A stretch of DNA of 64,000 nt from Jeotgalibacillus proteolyticus (GCF_002926065.1 NZ_PREZ01000006.1:186001-250000); one strand, 5' to 3'. Shown: positions 43,028-51,567, counted from the stretch's first letter. The notes: generated by a model not told the origin, from the letters alone. Program-made: numbers and translations.

Positions 43028-43056
43028 TATAACTTTTGGACATTCAAAGCGTTACA
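43028..43056 (-). promoter_or_regulatory. Possible ECF-type autoregulatory promoter
   Basis: On the minus strand TGTAAC (43056-43051) is followed after 17 bp by GTTATA (43033-43028). ECF promoters usually have an AAC core in the -35 element; the site lies just upstream of the sigma gene. Confidence 0.4.
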
Positions 43057-43227
43057 ATAAATTTTATTTATCTGGACTTTCTATTAAATTAAGTAAGAAT
43101 GCCGTTTAGGAGAATTTCCTTTTGAATCATAAAGCATCTTAAGAATTCTTAAGAAATTCCATGAATGTTTCTTAATATGTTAAGTCTATTCTTTTCATAG
43201 AACTAAAATTCTAAGGAGTGAATAGAC

Positions 43228-43830
43228 TTGCAATCAATAAAGTTTCTTCAACAATATTTTTTTGCTCCAAGAAAAATCGGAGCTATTTTACCAAGCTCTG
43301 GTTATCTAGCTAAAACAATGGTTGAGACCATTGATTTCTCCTCGGCTAACTATATCGTTGAACTTGGAGCAGGGACAGGTGTTTTTACTGATAAAATCCT
43401 TCAATATAGAGAATCAGATACGCTGGTTATATTATTCGAGAACAACACCATGTTTTACGAGATGTTAAATGAAAAATACAAGAGTGAAAGCAACTTTATC
43501 ATCATAAACGATACCGCCGAGAGCATAGACAAATATATAAAAAAATACAAGATTCCATCTATTGATTATGTTATTTCCGGCTTGCCTTTTGCCAGTTTGC
43601 CGGAGAATGTCTCGAGTGTTATCTTAGATAAAACTCGAAGTTTATTGAAAAATGATGGTACGTTTATTACATTTCAATATACCCTGCTGAAAAAGGAAAT
43701 GTTTAATCAGTATTTTGAACAGATTGACATCAAACGTGAATATCGAAATGCTCCACCCGCTTTTGTGTTGAGCTGCCAAAGTAAAAATGGGAATACTAAA
43801 CGGAAAATAAAAGGATGGAAAAAAGATTGA
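43228..43830 (+). CDS. rRNA adenine dimethyltransferase-like / phospholipid N-methyltransferase-like protein
   Basis: The 200-residue protein carries the SAM motif YIVELGAGTGVFTDKIL, preceded by FAPRKIGAILPSSGYLAKTM and followed by YVISGLPFASLP. This arrangement (PSS-x-x-LA-x-x-M then ELGAGTG) is that of the PmtA-like group in the KsgA superfamily. TTG at 43228 follows AAGGAG. It is in a run with a two-component system, the next start overlapping its stop by four bases, so the methyl transfer is probably under that system. Confidence 0.8.
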   Translation: MQSIKFLQQYFFAPRKIGAILPSSGYLAKTMVETIDFSSANYIVELGAGTGVFTDKILQYRESDTLVILFENNTMFYEMLNEKYKSESNFIIINDTAESIDKYIKKYKIPSIDYVISGLPFASLPENVSSVILDKTRSLLKNDGTFITFQYTLLKKEMFNQYFEQIDIKREYRNAPPAFVLSCQSKNGNTKRKIKGWKKD

Positions 43831-44510
43831 CGACAAAAATTTTAAATCGATGATGATAAAGAAATCAGAAACCTTATCTCTGTTTATTTAGAAAATGAAG
43901 GAATTCAAAAAAAAAGGCTGAGGATGCAATTGAAGGGTTAAAACTACTTGAAAAAGAGGATTTTGACCTCATAATTTTGGATATTATGATGCCTAAGATG
44001 AACGGGATTAAAGCCTGCATGAAGATTAGAGAAGAACGCCATATGCCTATTATTATGCTTTCAGCAAAATCAGAAGATATGGATAAAATTCAAGGACTTA
44101 CATCCGGTGCAGATGATTATATTTCAAAGCCCTTTAACCCGTTGGAACTAATCGCAAGAATAAAGTCCCAGCTCCGGAGATATAAAAGGTATAATACCGA
44201 ATTTGATAACGACAAAACCATCATTGAAATTGGCAATCTGATGATCAATACAGATACCCGCCAAATATGGGTGGATAAAAAAGAAATAAGGCTTACTCCA
44301 AAGGAATTCGACATACTTGAACTTCTTGCGGTTAATAAGGACATTGTATTAAACGTTAGAAAAATATACGAAGCTGTCTGGAAAGAAAATTTTTTCAAGT
44401 CAGATAATACGGTAATGGTACACATTACTAAAATAAGGGAGAAGATTGAGGAAGATCCAAAGCGTCCCATATATATCAAAACTGTGTGGGGAGTCGGTTA
44501 TAAAATATGA
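43827..44510 (+). pseudogene. OmpR-family response regulator gene broken by two frameshifts
   Basis: A TTG at 43827 overlaps the methyltransferase stop and begins TTKIL; the acidic pocket DDDKEIRNLISVYLENEG follows in a second frame, and from about 43917 the rest in a third: AEDAIEGLKLLEKEDFDLII, phospho-Asp in ILDIMMPKMNG, Lys in DDYISKPFNP, and an intact winged-helix DNA-binding domain to 44510. The breaks fall near 43841-43848 and at a nine-A run (43907-43915). From ATG 43983, 176 residues could still be made but would lack the first acidic pocket and the phosphorylation Asp. Confidence 0.8.
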
Positions 44511-45649
44511 AAGGGAATCGATTGAAGAGTTCATTGTTTGTAAAACTATTAGCAGCAGTGGCCATTAGTTTTTTGGTCTCGTTTCTTGTAATGATCATCC
44601 TCTCTCAAAGTATTTTGTATCTTTACAGCATTGAATATCTTTCAGCTGAAGAAATAGGGGTAACTTCTTATAATGTTATCGTATATTCTGTCTTTGCATT
44701 TGTTATCCTTTCTTTTATTGGCACGTTTTTAGCTATTATTCGAAAGAAAATATTATATATAAAACGCATTACAGAAAGTATTAATGAAATTGCAAATGGA
44801 AATTTGGGATTAACGATTGAAAGGAAAGGAAACGACGAAATAGGCAGACTTGCCGAGAACATTAATACCATGTCCATCGAATTGGCAAGTAAATTTGAAT
44901 ACGAACGACAACTGGAAACAGCAAAGAACGATCTTATTACAAACATATCCCATGATTTGCGTACACCTTTAACATCCATTATTGGATATTTGGATTTGTT
45001 AAGAACGAATAAATATTCTAACGGAAATCAATTAAAAGAATATCTTGAAACCTCCTACGCTAACTCCAAACGACTTGAATCTTTGATCAATGAACTTTTT
45101 GAATATTCGCGTTTATCAAGTCCTGATATCACACTAGAACTTAGTGAAGTGGACTTTTCAGGTTTATTAGAGCAGCTGCTTGGGGAATACGTTCCTATGT
45201 TTGAAAAAGAGAACCTCAAGATTGTAAAATCAATACCCGATCAAGAAATCACAGTGACATTGGATGTTAATAAAATCGTTCGTGTGTATGAAAATCTGTT
45301 TATCAATTCGATAAAATATAGCACAAAACCTTCTGATATACACATTAGTTTGAAAACGAATGATTCAATGACAATTGTAGAACTATCAAACCGGGTGGAA
45401 GCTCCGTCTATAGTCGATACGGAAAAGTTATTTGAGCGTTTCTTTGTTGGAGATCAGGCAAGACAGAACAATCAAGGCACTGGACTTGGACTTGCGATCG
45501 CAAAAAGAATTGTTGAGTTGCATAACGGATCCATACGAGCAGCATACAAAGAAGGCTGGATAACCTTTACCGTGGAACACCCGATAACAATGGACCAAAT
45601 CCAACCGTCTCCACCTAATCGCAAGTTGACCCAGCGTTCAGATCATTAG
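44507..45649 (+). CDS. Sensor histidine kinase (VanS-like)
   Basis: The 380-residue protein has two membrane helices (about 10-32 and 55-78), a HAMP linker, the phospho-acceptor H-box NISHDLRTPLTSIIGYLDLL (about 145-165) and an ATP-binding domain with N-box NLFINSIKYS and GTGLGLAIAKRIVELHNG. Its ATG overlaps the regulator stop (ATGA). The kinase frame is intact although its regulator partner is broken. Confidence 0.88.
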   Translation: MKGNRLKSSLFVKLLAAVAISFLVSFLVMIILSQSILYLYSIEYLSAEEIGVTSYNVIVYSVFAFVILSFIGTFLAIIRKKILYIKRITESINEIANGNLGLTIERKGNDEIGRLAENINTMSIELASKFEYERQLETAKNDLITNISHDLRTPLTSIIGYLDLLRTNKYSNGNQLKEYLETSYANSKRLESLINELFEYSRLSSPDITLELSEVDFSGLLEQLLGEYVPMFEKENLKIVKSIPDQEITVTLDVNKIVRVYENLFINSIKYSTKPSDIHISLKTNDSMTIVELSNRVEAPSIVDTEKLFERFFVGDQARQNNQGTGLGLAIAKRIVELHNGSIRAAYKEGWITFTVEHPITMDQIQPSPPNRKLTQRSDH

Positions 45650-45690
45650 TTATTAGCTCAAAGGTACCCTCTATAAGGTAACTGTATGTT

Positions 45691-46230
45691 TCAGTGCTGC
45701 TTTTGAAACGCCAGCTTGATAAGGGCTGCCCATTTTTTACGCCATTGCATTAATAATGCACGATCGTTCCAATCCCGGTTTTTAACCGTGAATCCATCTT
45801 TAGAAATTTCCCGGGTGGTTAGTAAGATATGCGCATGAGGGTTCTTGGGGTTTTCTCGGTGTATCGCAATATCAGCGATCATTCCGTTGCGGACAACTTC
45901 CGTTCGGACAAAGTCTTTGACAAGATCTGTCTGCTGAACCTCGGATAGCTCTAGTGGAAGCGTCATTTTGATTTCTCTGGCTAGTTGGGAATTTTTGCGT
46001 GTCTCTGAATTCTCAACTTCATTCCATAAACGGCTGCGATTTTGTACCCATTCAGGCGCATGTAATGGGGAAATGATCATTGTTTCCGGTTGCAGGGTCC
46101 GCCTGTAAATCTTTATTTCACCTGATCGTTGATCTAAAAGCCGTTCTCCTGATCGATGCGCAGCAGAAGCAACAGCCGATTGCCCGTTGCTTCTTGAAAG
46201 CACCTGGACAGAAAAGTGATAGGGGGCCAT
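45691..46230 (-). pseudogene. Truncated MobA/MobL (MOB-Q type) relaxase
   Basis: A 179-residue frame carries the relaxase N-terminus: MAPYHFSVQVLSRSNGQSAV with the nicking-Tyr region, SAAHRSGERL, and the metal-binding NPHAHILLTTRE. Full relaxases of this kind run well past 400 residues; here it stops soon after WAALIKLA, at the edge of the histidine kinase gene. ATG at 46230 follows AAAGGAG. It marks the end of a former mobilisable plasmid or element. Confidence 0.8.
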
Positions 46231-46772
46231 GATTTCATTTCTCCTTTCAAGAGCCTTTTATTCTGTTACGCTTTAAACGGTAAAAGGTTTCTGGTTGTAT
46301 TCCTCCATTTACCTTCCATAACCGTAACTTTACTCCAAACTTGAAAGAAAAAATTCCACCTGGCGCCCTAGTTGAGCTCCTTCTTTTGAATGGGGTTAAC
46401 TTTTAAAAATGTGGTTTTCTACTATACAACTTTCTGCCAGATCTTGATCAATGAAAAAGTATGAACTAGATGCATCAGGCAGTGGAATTTCGATTTTTCC
46501 TAATTTAAAAGTTGTTTCTATTGTTCTTCCCCTCCTTTAGGTTGAAAAATATTATTAACAAAAAAAGGTGCCATAGGGATTTCTGCTGCAACATTATATC
46601 GTAGAATTAAGCAGAATAACGCTAACCAGCATCAAATAAATCTTTTGTTACGTCAAGAAAATAAAACGATCCATTAACTCTTTAACGAGGAATTTCTTCT
46701 AACACGCTTTCACACAATGACTTAGTCTCATTTAAAAGGAGGGGAGCTTTAAATTTGTAGGCAATTGAACAA
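46231..46772. other. Plasmid-derived gap with a possible 41-codon frame starting at ATA
   Basis: On the minus strand, 46521-46396 encodes ETTFKLGKIEIPLPDASSSY and IDQDLAESCIVENHIF. A strong AAAGGAGGGG sits at the right distance but the start triplet is ATA, which may be a mutated ATG. The sequence TGGCGCCCTAG (46363-46373), upstream of the relaxase, faintly recalls MOB-Q nick sites (TGCGCCCT) but is not an exact match. Another AAAGGAGGGG precedes the DUF2935 gene at 46736. Confidence 0.35.
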
Positions 46773-47705
46773 ATGATGACTCAGTGCCACGGTAATTTTA
46801 ATAACTGCTCTCATCTTTCTGAACAGATAGTGAAACTTTTTTATGAAAAAATAAGAATAATAAAACTAGCTTGTAAATATAGTGAGAAAGTAGAAAACTT
46901 CAGCAGGGGGGAGATTAAATTCGCTGATGCGATTGTAGCCAGATCTTTAGATGAAATTAAATTCTGGTCTAGGATTATGAAAGAGCATGCCTTATTTTTA
47001 AGCTTAGGGTTTACATACGAACAGACACAATTAATTGATGAGGCAAAGAAATTCATCTCATTGTTTGAAGGAATTGAAGAAAGGTTAGACCGGTTTACAG
47101 TAAATTCAGATATAAGTCAGGTTAAAGCCTTTAATGCCGAAGTTTACCAGGCTGCTGTGGCAATATGGTCTTATAAGCGAAAGGTATTAGGTTTAACTTT
47201 GCGCTGCGAGATCCGTACAAACAATTTCCCACTATTAGTAGATCATGTAAGCAGAGAAGCAGCTTACTTTGCTAATCGATTAAAAGAACTAAATGAAGGG
47301 AAGTTAGCTCCAACGCCTGATGCTGTCATTCAAGAAAATGTATTCTTCTTAAGGATTATGGCTGATCATGCTAAGTTTATTGGACATCTATTAGATCCTT
47401 CTGAGAGAAAGTTAGTGGCTCAGGCTAGGGAATTTAGTCATGATTTTGATCAACTTCTTTTTCAAGCAATTGATTTAGATTCAATGTGGCCTCAATCCGA
47501 AACAATTCCTCTTCAAAGTCAATTTCTTAACCAAAATAAAGTTTCGGTTGTTTCGTTAAGGGATTTTAAGAAGACTGCAAGGGATCTAATTGAAGCATGC
47601 AGAATTAAAAGTAATATTCATCCACTGTTGGCAGATCATACTTTTAGAGAAGCTGAAAGATTTTTGGAGATCATTGATCTATTTGAAACCAGCCTGACAG
47701 GCTAG
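46773..47705 (+). CDS. DUF2935 family protein, two domains
   Basis: The 310-residue protein holds two DUF2935 units: DEIKFWSRIMKEHALFLSLG (about 60) and ENVFFLRIMADHAKFIGHLL (about 190), helical bundles with E-x6-H-like ligands that may bind metal. Start is uncertain: the strong AAAGGAGGGGAG at 46736 is followed at the right distance by TTG-TAG, so codon 2 of the original frame appears to be a stop; ATG 46773 has no own ribosome site. Function unknown. Confidence 0.7.
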   Translation: MMTQCHGNFNNCSHLSEQIVKLFYEKIRIIKLACKYSEKVENFSRGEIKFADAIVARSLDEIKFWSRIMKEHALFLSLGFTYEQTQLIDEAKKFISLFEGIEERLDRFTVNSDISQVKAFNAEVYQAAVAIWSYKRKVLGLTLRCEIRTNNFPLLVDHVSREAAYFANRLKELNEGKLAPTPDAVIQENVFFLRIMADHAKFIGHLLDPSERKLVAQAREFSHDFDQLLFQAIDLDSMWPQSETIPLQSQFLNQNKVSVVSLRDFKKTARDLIEACRIKSNIHPLLADHTFREAERFLEIIDLFETSLTG

Positions 47706-47747
47706 CAAAGGTAAATAGCGCAGGCTGTATATGAAGAGCAAAATAAA

Positions 47748-47784
47748 AATGCCCCTACAGAACAGTTTGTTTTGGCGGGGCATT
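47748..47784. terminator. Terminator after the DUF2935 gene
   Basis: Stem AATGCCCC/GGGGCATT with a 21-nt loop. Confidence 0.6.
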
Positions 47785-48227
47785 CTCGTTTAATCACCCG
47801 TTTTCTCCTAGCCTCTTTTAACACTTGAAGGGTAACAGTTAGAACATAATAAGATAATCGGAATTACGCAATTTTTATAAGTCCTAAGACACTAGCTTGT
47901 GACAGGCATTGCATATTCTAGTGGACTGCTTTAGCGGTGATCTTGTTCAGCATGAAATATGGCATACTTCTTGGAACGTAGGAAGCTCTTATGGAACAAT
48001 AGCCCCCTTTACCTATAAGAGTTCTTCAAAATATTTGCTTTAGACTAGCATTCGAAGTTATTAGGTTTTAGATAGTGTTTTAAGGGTAGGACCTTGCGGT
48101 AAAAACTAATAATTAACAATTGAACAACCAAGATTGAACACTTCAGCAACTTGATAAGACTACACTTTTAATGTGCATCCAAGGTCTACTTTGATTGAAC
48201 AAATATAACTTTAAAATAAATAAATAA
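47785..48227. other. Gap without recognisable gene
   Basis: Both strands and all frames show only short open stretches. I see no promoter, RNA gene or gene fragment that I can name. Together with 48264-48410 this is the largest empty stretch of the window. Confidence 0.5.
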
Positions 48228-48263
48228 AAACAAACCATTTTGATTGATCAAAATGGTTTGTTT
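48228..48263 (-). terminator. Terminator of the P-loop kinase gene
   Basis: A 17-bp perfect stem AAACAAACCATTTTGAT/ATCAAAATGGTTTGTTT, then T-rich sequence on the minus strand, 150 nt past the kinase stop. Confidence 0.8.
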
Positions 48264-48308
48264 TGCAGTAGAATTAATTCTTATAATAATTTCTTTCAGC
48301 AATCCTTA

Positions 48309-48335
48309 TTCAACTAAAGCTACCCGTTAGTTGAA
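48309..48335. repeat. Short dispersed repeat S (copy 4)
   Basis: TTCAACTAAAGCTACCCGTT followed by AGTTGAA is an inverted repeat (TTCAACTAA/TTAGTTGAA) closely matching 19345-19372. Confidence 0.6.
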
Positions 48336-48410
48336 TAAAAATTGTACTTATACAATTGAAAGAGTGTTATTAATAGGGTTTTCATACAACAATCGTTAAA
48401 ACTATTATGA

Positions 48411-49028
48411 CTATTCGTTGACCACTATTAAATCGAACGATGATGGTGGACACAGGACTGAGAAATAATAATCCTCAGCGGAGTCCCATCGAAGGTGCCA
48501 AGCCACATCGTCATTCCCCTCTCTGAGATTATGCCTATGGCGGCGAACATCGGGTAAGACATCCACAAGAACCTTATAGTCGACAACATCGGAAAGTTCA
48601 GGAAGTGAGGAATAAATTCCATCAAGTATAATTACCTCAGAAGGCTCTTTTGTGACCAAGTATGATGACAAACCGTTCCAAGACGAAAAGGAAAAAGGGT
48701 AATATTGAGCGTTTTTACCTACTATAAGTGGCAACAATGCCTCAGTACGCATACGCTGCAAATCGATGCAACGACTACACTTTTGTTCGGGTGTGTAGGT
48801 ATCCCATTCATCGTCGGTAATAGTTGCTGCGAAGAAATCATCACACTGAATGACTGTTGCACCCAAATGCGAAGCCGCCTCAGCAGCCACCGTAGATTTG
48901 CCTGCACCACTCCCTCCGTCTAGGGACACCACCAAAGGACTCCTTCGTCCTTTCAGACGTTTGTTAATAGCTGATACAATAGACAGAACGGCTTCATTGG
49001 ATATATTTATTAATTGGTACTTTTCCAC
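48411..49028 (-). CDS. P-loop kinase (uridine kinase-like family)
   Basis: The 205-residue protein has a Walker A GGSGAGKSTVAAEAA (about 40), the QCDDFFA loop typical of uridine kinase/PRK-like enzymes, a Walker B-like EVIILDGIYSS, and a lid stretch RRHRHNLREGND. GTG at 49028 is chosen for GGAGTGG upstream. Substrate unknown; the family phosphorylates nucleosides and small molecules. Confidence 0.8.
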   Translation of the reverse strand: MEKYQLINISNEAVLSIVSAINKRLKGRRSPLVVSLDGGSGAGKSTVAAEAASHLGATVIQCDDFFAATITDDEWDTYTPEQKCSRCIDLQRMRTEALLPLIVGKNAQYYPFSFSSWNGLSSYLVTKEPSEVIILDGIYSSLPELSDVVDYKVLVDVLPDVRRHRHNLREGNDDVAWHLRWDSAEDYYFSVLCPPSSFDLIVVNE

Positions 49029-49117
49029 GACTACCACTCCGAATCAAAGAATTTACTACTGCCTTTTAGACCGAATACCTAATCATCAATAGTTTAACAT
49101 TAATTCCCTTTTGTTGG

Positions 49118-49153
49118 ATAAAAAAAAAAGCACTCCTTATTGAAGGAATGCTT
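49118..49153 (-). terminator. Terminator of the Cys-rich/His-tailed operon (within repeat S)
   Basis: Stem AGCACTCCTT/AAGGAATGCT followed on the minus strand by ten T, 37 nt past the stop at 49190. The same hairpin with flank occurs at 56404-56432. Confidence 0.8.
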
Positions 49154-49189
49154 ACCGTAATATAACAAGCTAATCTCTATAAAAGTTTT

Positions 49190-49351
49190 TTATTCACCAA
49201 CAAATTCGCCGTCAATGTATAGCGAATCTCTTTTTGTTCCTTCAAAGTTTTTAGAGCTTGTTTCTACTTTTATTGTTTCAGCTTCGGACTTACTTTCAAT
49301 GAAATTTAATAAGGTTACAAACTGTTTCCACTTGTTAATGGTTATGCTCAT
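49190..49351 (-). CDS. 53-residue hypothetical protein, third in the Cys-rich operon
   Basis: The frame starts ATG at 49351, inside the end of the His-tailed membrane protein gene (17-nt overlap), and reads MSITINKWKQFVTLLNFIES, then a Ser/Lys/Glu-rich part, ending SLYIDGEFVGE. There is no separate ribosome site, so it would depend on translational coupling. Composition is protein-like and soluble. It could also be the tail of an older gene. No family recognised. Confidence 0.45.
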   Translation of the reverse strand: MSITINKWKQFVTLLNFIESKSEAETIKVETSSKNFEGTKRDSLYIDGEFVGE

Positions 49352-49919
49352 GCGACGGAATTTCAACTGGTTGTCTATGATTATTATTTTGCTTATTTAA
49401 ATTCGAGTTCTCATGAAAAGCAGTAATTAACATCATAATCGTTAATAAAGTCATTACCAAAATCGAACCAGTTGATTTATTAAAGTTTGAACTTGAATTA
49501 TTGATTGCTCTTCTCAATAAAAAAATTAAACAAAAAACGACAATGATATACAAGATAACCAGAAACGTTAACATAATTATGTAGTTAGCTGAAGGCAACA
49601 TGTATCCCAACATTGCCCCCATCATACTTCCCATCAGTCCTGCTCCCATTGCTTCAATTATTCCGTATAACTTTAAAGGCTTTCCTAAAAAGTATCCCAC
49701 AATCAAACTTACTATTATCCCATATATAGTTGAAGTTGTAAGGTTATCGTGGAATAGTACACCAAAAATTAACCCTATAATTAAACTGGAAACCATAGCC
49801 ACTGACATAACTGCCATTAGTCCTTCCATTCCTGAGAAACGTTCCCTTTTAACATGAATTTCTTTAATAAAGTAAAGTGTATGAGCTAAAACAACTAATG
49901 TACTTATAGTCAATAACAT
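49335..49919 (-). CDS. Membrane protein with His-rich C-terminal tail
   Basis: The 194-residue protein has about six membrane helices, a Gly/Met-rich segment MGAGLMGSMMGAMLGYML (about 92-109) and a cytoplasm-or-outside tail ending IPSHEHNH. Met-rich helices and terminal His are typical copper-handling features. ATG at 49919 follows TTGGAGG. It is downstream of the Cys-rich repeat gene on the same strand, 98 nt apart, and opposite the ycnI-copC-copD operon. No named family recognised; metal transfer across the membrane is the best guess. Confidence 0.72.
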   Translation of the reverse strand: MLLTISTLVVLAHTLYFIKEIHVKRERFSGMEGLMAVMSVAMVSSLIIGLIFGVLFHDNLTTSTIYGIIVSLIVGYFLGKPLKLYGIIEAMGAGLMGSMMGAMLGYMLPSANYIIMLTFLVILYIIVVFCLIFLLRRAINNSSSNFNKSTGSILVMTLLTIMMLITAFHENSNLNKQNNNHRQPVEIPSHEHNH

Positions 49920-50017
49920 ACGATTACCTCCAAAAAAAACTCAAAAATACCTTCCGCCATAAAGAAAAAATTATTTAATCACAATTTTTAGCTTGAGGCA
50001 CAATCGCATCCAGTGTC

Positions 50018-50443
50018 TCAACTGCAGCTTGGTCCGCATTTGCACTTTGTTCCGCGTGTACACTCTGGTCCACATTTGCACTTTGTTCCGCATTTGCACT
50101 CTTTTCCACATTTACACTCTGATCCGCATTTACACTTTGGTCCACATTTACACTCTGATCCGCATTTGCACTTTGGTCCACATTTACACTCTGATCCGCA
50201 TTTACACTCTGATCCGCATTTACACTCTGATCCGCATTTACACTCTGATCCGCATTTACACTCTGATCCGCATTTACACTCTGATCCGCATTTACACTCT
50301 GATCCGCATTTACACTCTGATCCGCATTTACACTCTGATCCACATTTGCACTTTGTTCCACATTTACATTCTGATCCGCATGTACACTCTGGTCCACATT
50401 TACACTTTGGCCCGCATTTACCTTTAGATCTTCGTATTCCCAC
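50018..50443 (-). CDS. Cys-rich hexapeptide-repeat protein, candidate metallothionein
   Basis: The 141-residue frame starts with GTG at 50443, seven bases after GGGGG, with a basic start MGIRRSKGK. The rest is 21 units of six residues of the form x-x-C-K-C-G (SECKCG most often; also PK, TK, PE, KE), ending CKCGPSCS, giving 43 Cys. Cys-x-Cys pairs at this density are the mark of metallothioneins. Across units Cys codons switch between TGT and TGC and Glu between GAG and GAA, while only one Cys is lost (CTRG). A rival frame on the same strand (49975-50457, repeat NADQSV) is also open but lacks a good start. The divergent neighbours ycnI, copC and copD point to copper(I). Confidence 0.7.
   Translation of the reverse strand: MGIRRSKGKCGPKCKCGPECTCGSECKCGTKCKCGSECKCGSECKCGSECKCGSECKCGSECKCGSECKCGSECKCGSECKCGSECKCGPKCKCGSECKCGPKCKCGSECKCGKECKCGTKCKCGPECTRGTKCKCGPSCS
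50031..50420. repeat. 18-bp tandem repeat array inside the Cys-rich gene
   Basis: About 21 direct units of 18 bp, consensus TCCGCATTTACACTCTGA on the plus strand; nine central units are nearly identical and the flanking ones diverged. There are no spacers, so it is not CRISPR. The unit is a multiple of three and open in several frames, so copy number can change without frame loss. Confidence 0.95.
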
Positions 50444-50556
50444 TTTTCTACCCCCAATCAAATTACTTTATACTATGTTAAATAAACTTTTAAGTTGCTT
50501 AAATAATGCAAATGAATATGGGAAACAGCACTGTAATTTTGTCTTAGCCCTCGAAT

Positions 50557-50562
50557 ATAATT
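50557..50562 (+). promoter_or_regulatory. Likely -10 element of ycnI
   Basis: A perfect TATAAT lies 70 bp upstream of ycnI. No strong -35 is seen at 17-18 bp, which fits a regulated promoter. I could not find a CsoR- or CopY-type box in the gap. Confidence 0.4.
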
Positions 50563-50631
50563 GCAGTAAATCATCTACAAGGGAGGGCATTAGGTCAAAA
50601 AAGTCCAATAATAGAAAAGGCGGAGTGAATC

Positions 50632-51276
50632 ATGAAGAGTATGATTAAAAAAGTATCTAATTTGCTTTTATTATCATTTTTGGGGATCTTTTTATTTTGC
50701 AGCATAGCCAGTGCACACGTGACGGTGACACCAGATGAATCCACTACTGGTGCCTGGGAAACATATACTATGAAGGTCCCTGTGGAAAAAGATGTGGCAA
50801 CAACTAAGGTAACCTTAAAGGTACCAGAGGGATTGGAAGTAAAGTCTTATCAACCCGTTCCTGGATGGAACTTTACTTCCGAAAAGGATGCCAATGGAAA
50901 ATTGGCGACAATCACCTATGAAACGACTGGAGAAGGAATTTTACCTGGTCAATTTCAACAATTTACGTTTGTAGCCAAAAATTCCGACACGGCTACTAAA
51001 GCTGTCTGGGATGCTTTTCAGTATTATAAAGATGGCACTGTTGTAGAATGGACGGGTGATGAGGGATCGGAAAAACCGCACGCCATCACAAATATCGTTG
51101 CGGGGGCTGCTGAAGGAAACAATCACGATGCCGATTCTGCAAAAGAAGAAACTAAAAATGACAAGTCGAATGATACACAATCAAATGGCCAATCCAATTC
51201 TCTTCCGTTAATACTATCTAGCCTTGCTGCTATCCTTTCATTGGCGGCTTTTGTGTTAGCAGTTCGCAAAAAATAA
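50632..51276 (+). CDS. ycnI: YcnI-type copper-binding membrane-anchored protein (DUF1775)
   Basis: The 214-residue protein has a signal peptide cleaved before His29 (IASAHVTVTPDESTTG); the new N-terminal His is the copper ligand of YcnI. Next comes the DUF1775 beta-sandwich (about 29-155), a Ser/Asn/Asp-rich linker and a C-terminal membrane helix ending AVRKK. YcnI binds Cu(II) outside the membrane and is thought to hand copper on. ATG at 50632 follows GGCGGAG. It is followed by a terminator, then copC-copD. Confidence 0.9.
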   Translation: MKSMIKKVSNLLLLSFLGIFLFCSIASAHVTVTPDESTTGAWETYTMKVPVEKDVATTKVTLKVPEGLEVKSYQPVPGWNFTSEKDANGKLATITYETTGEGILPGQFQQFTFVAKNSDTATKAVWDAFQYYKDGTVVEWTGDEGSEKPHAITNIVAGAAEGNNHDADSAKEETKNDKSNDTQSNGQSNSLPLILSSLAAILSLAAFVLAVRKK

Positions 51277-51283
51277 TCTAGGT

Positions 51284-51322
51284 AAAAGCAGAATATTGCT
51301 TTTAAATCTTCTGCTTTTCTCT
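51284..51322 (+). terminator. Terminator of ycnI
   Basis: Stem AAAAGCAGAA/TTCTGCTTTT followed by CTCTTTTC. Confidence 0.8.
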
Positions 51323-51567
51323 TTTCATGAAGAAAACAACGAATACTTTACAAAGAATTTTTTTCTTAACCCAATACCAGATACCCCTCTACTTCTCCCA
51401 CCCAAGGAAATTCATCCACTTATTCCTCTTAACAACCCTATGAGATAAATAGTCCTATTAGAAAACCATATGAAATTTATTTTGTATTAAACGGGTTGAT
51501 TCTTAATTTCAATAATTAGGAAAATTATTTTTTGGACTGAAAAAATGATGAAAGGAATGGACTAAGA

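Noticed and set aside
46363-46373. MOB-Q origin of transfer
   Set aside because: TGGCGCCCTAG only loosely resembles TGCGCCCT and no supporting inverted repeat was found; kept only as a remark in the gap entry.
50031-50420. Repeat array as a CRISPR
   Set aside because: The units are 18 bp, directly adjoining and without unique spacers; no cas genes nearby.
50013-50648. Plus-strand 211-codon frame of HLHSDP repeats
   Set aside because: It is the mirror of the tandem repeat, has no ribosome site and would run into ycnI's start; the minus-strand Cys frame has better support.
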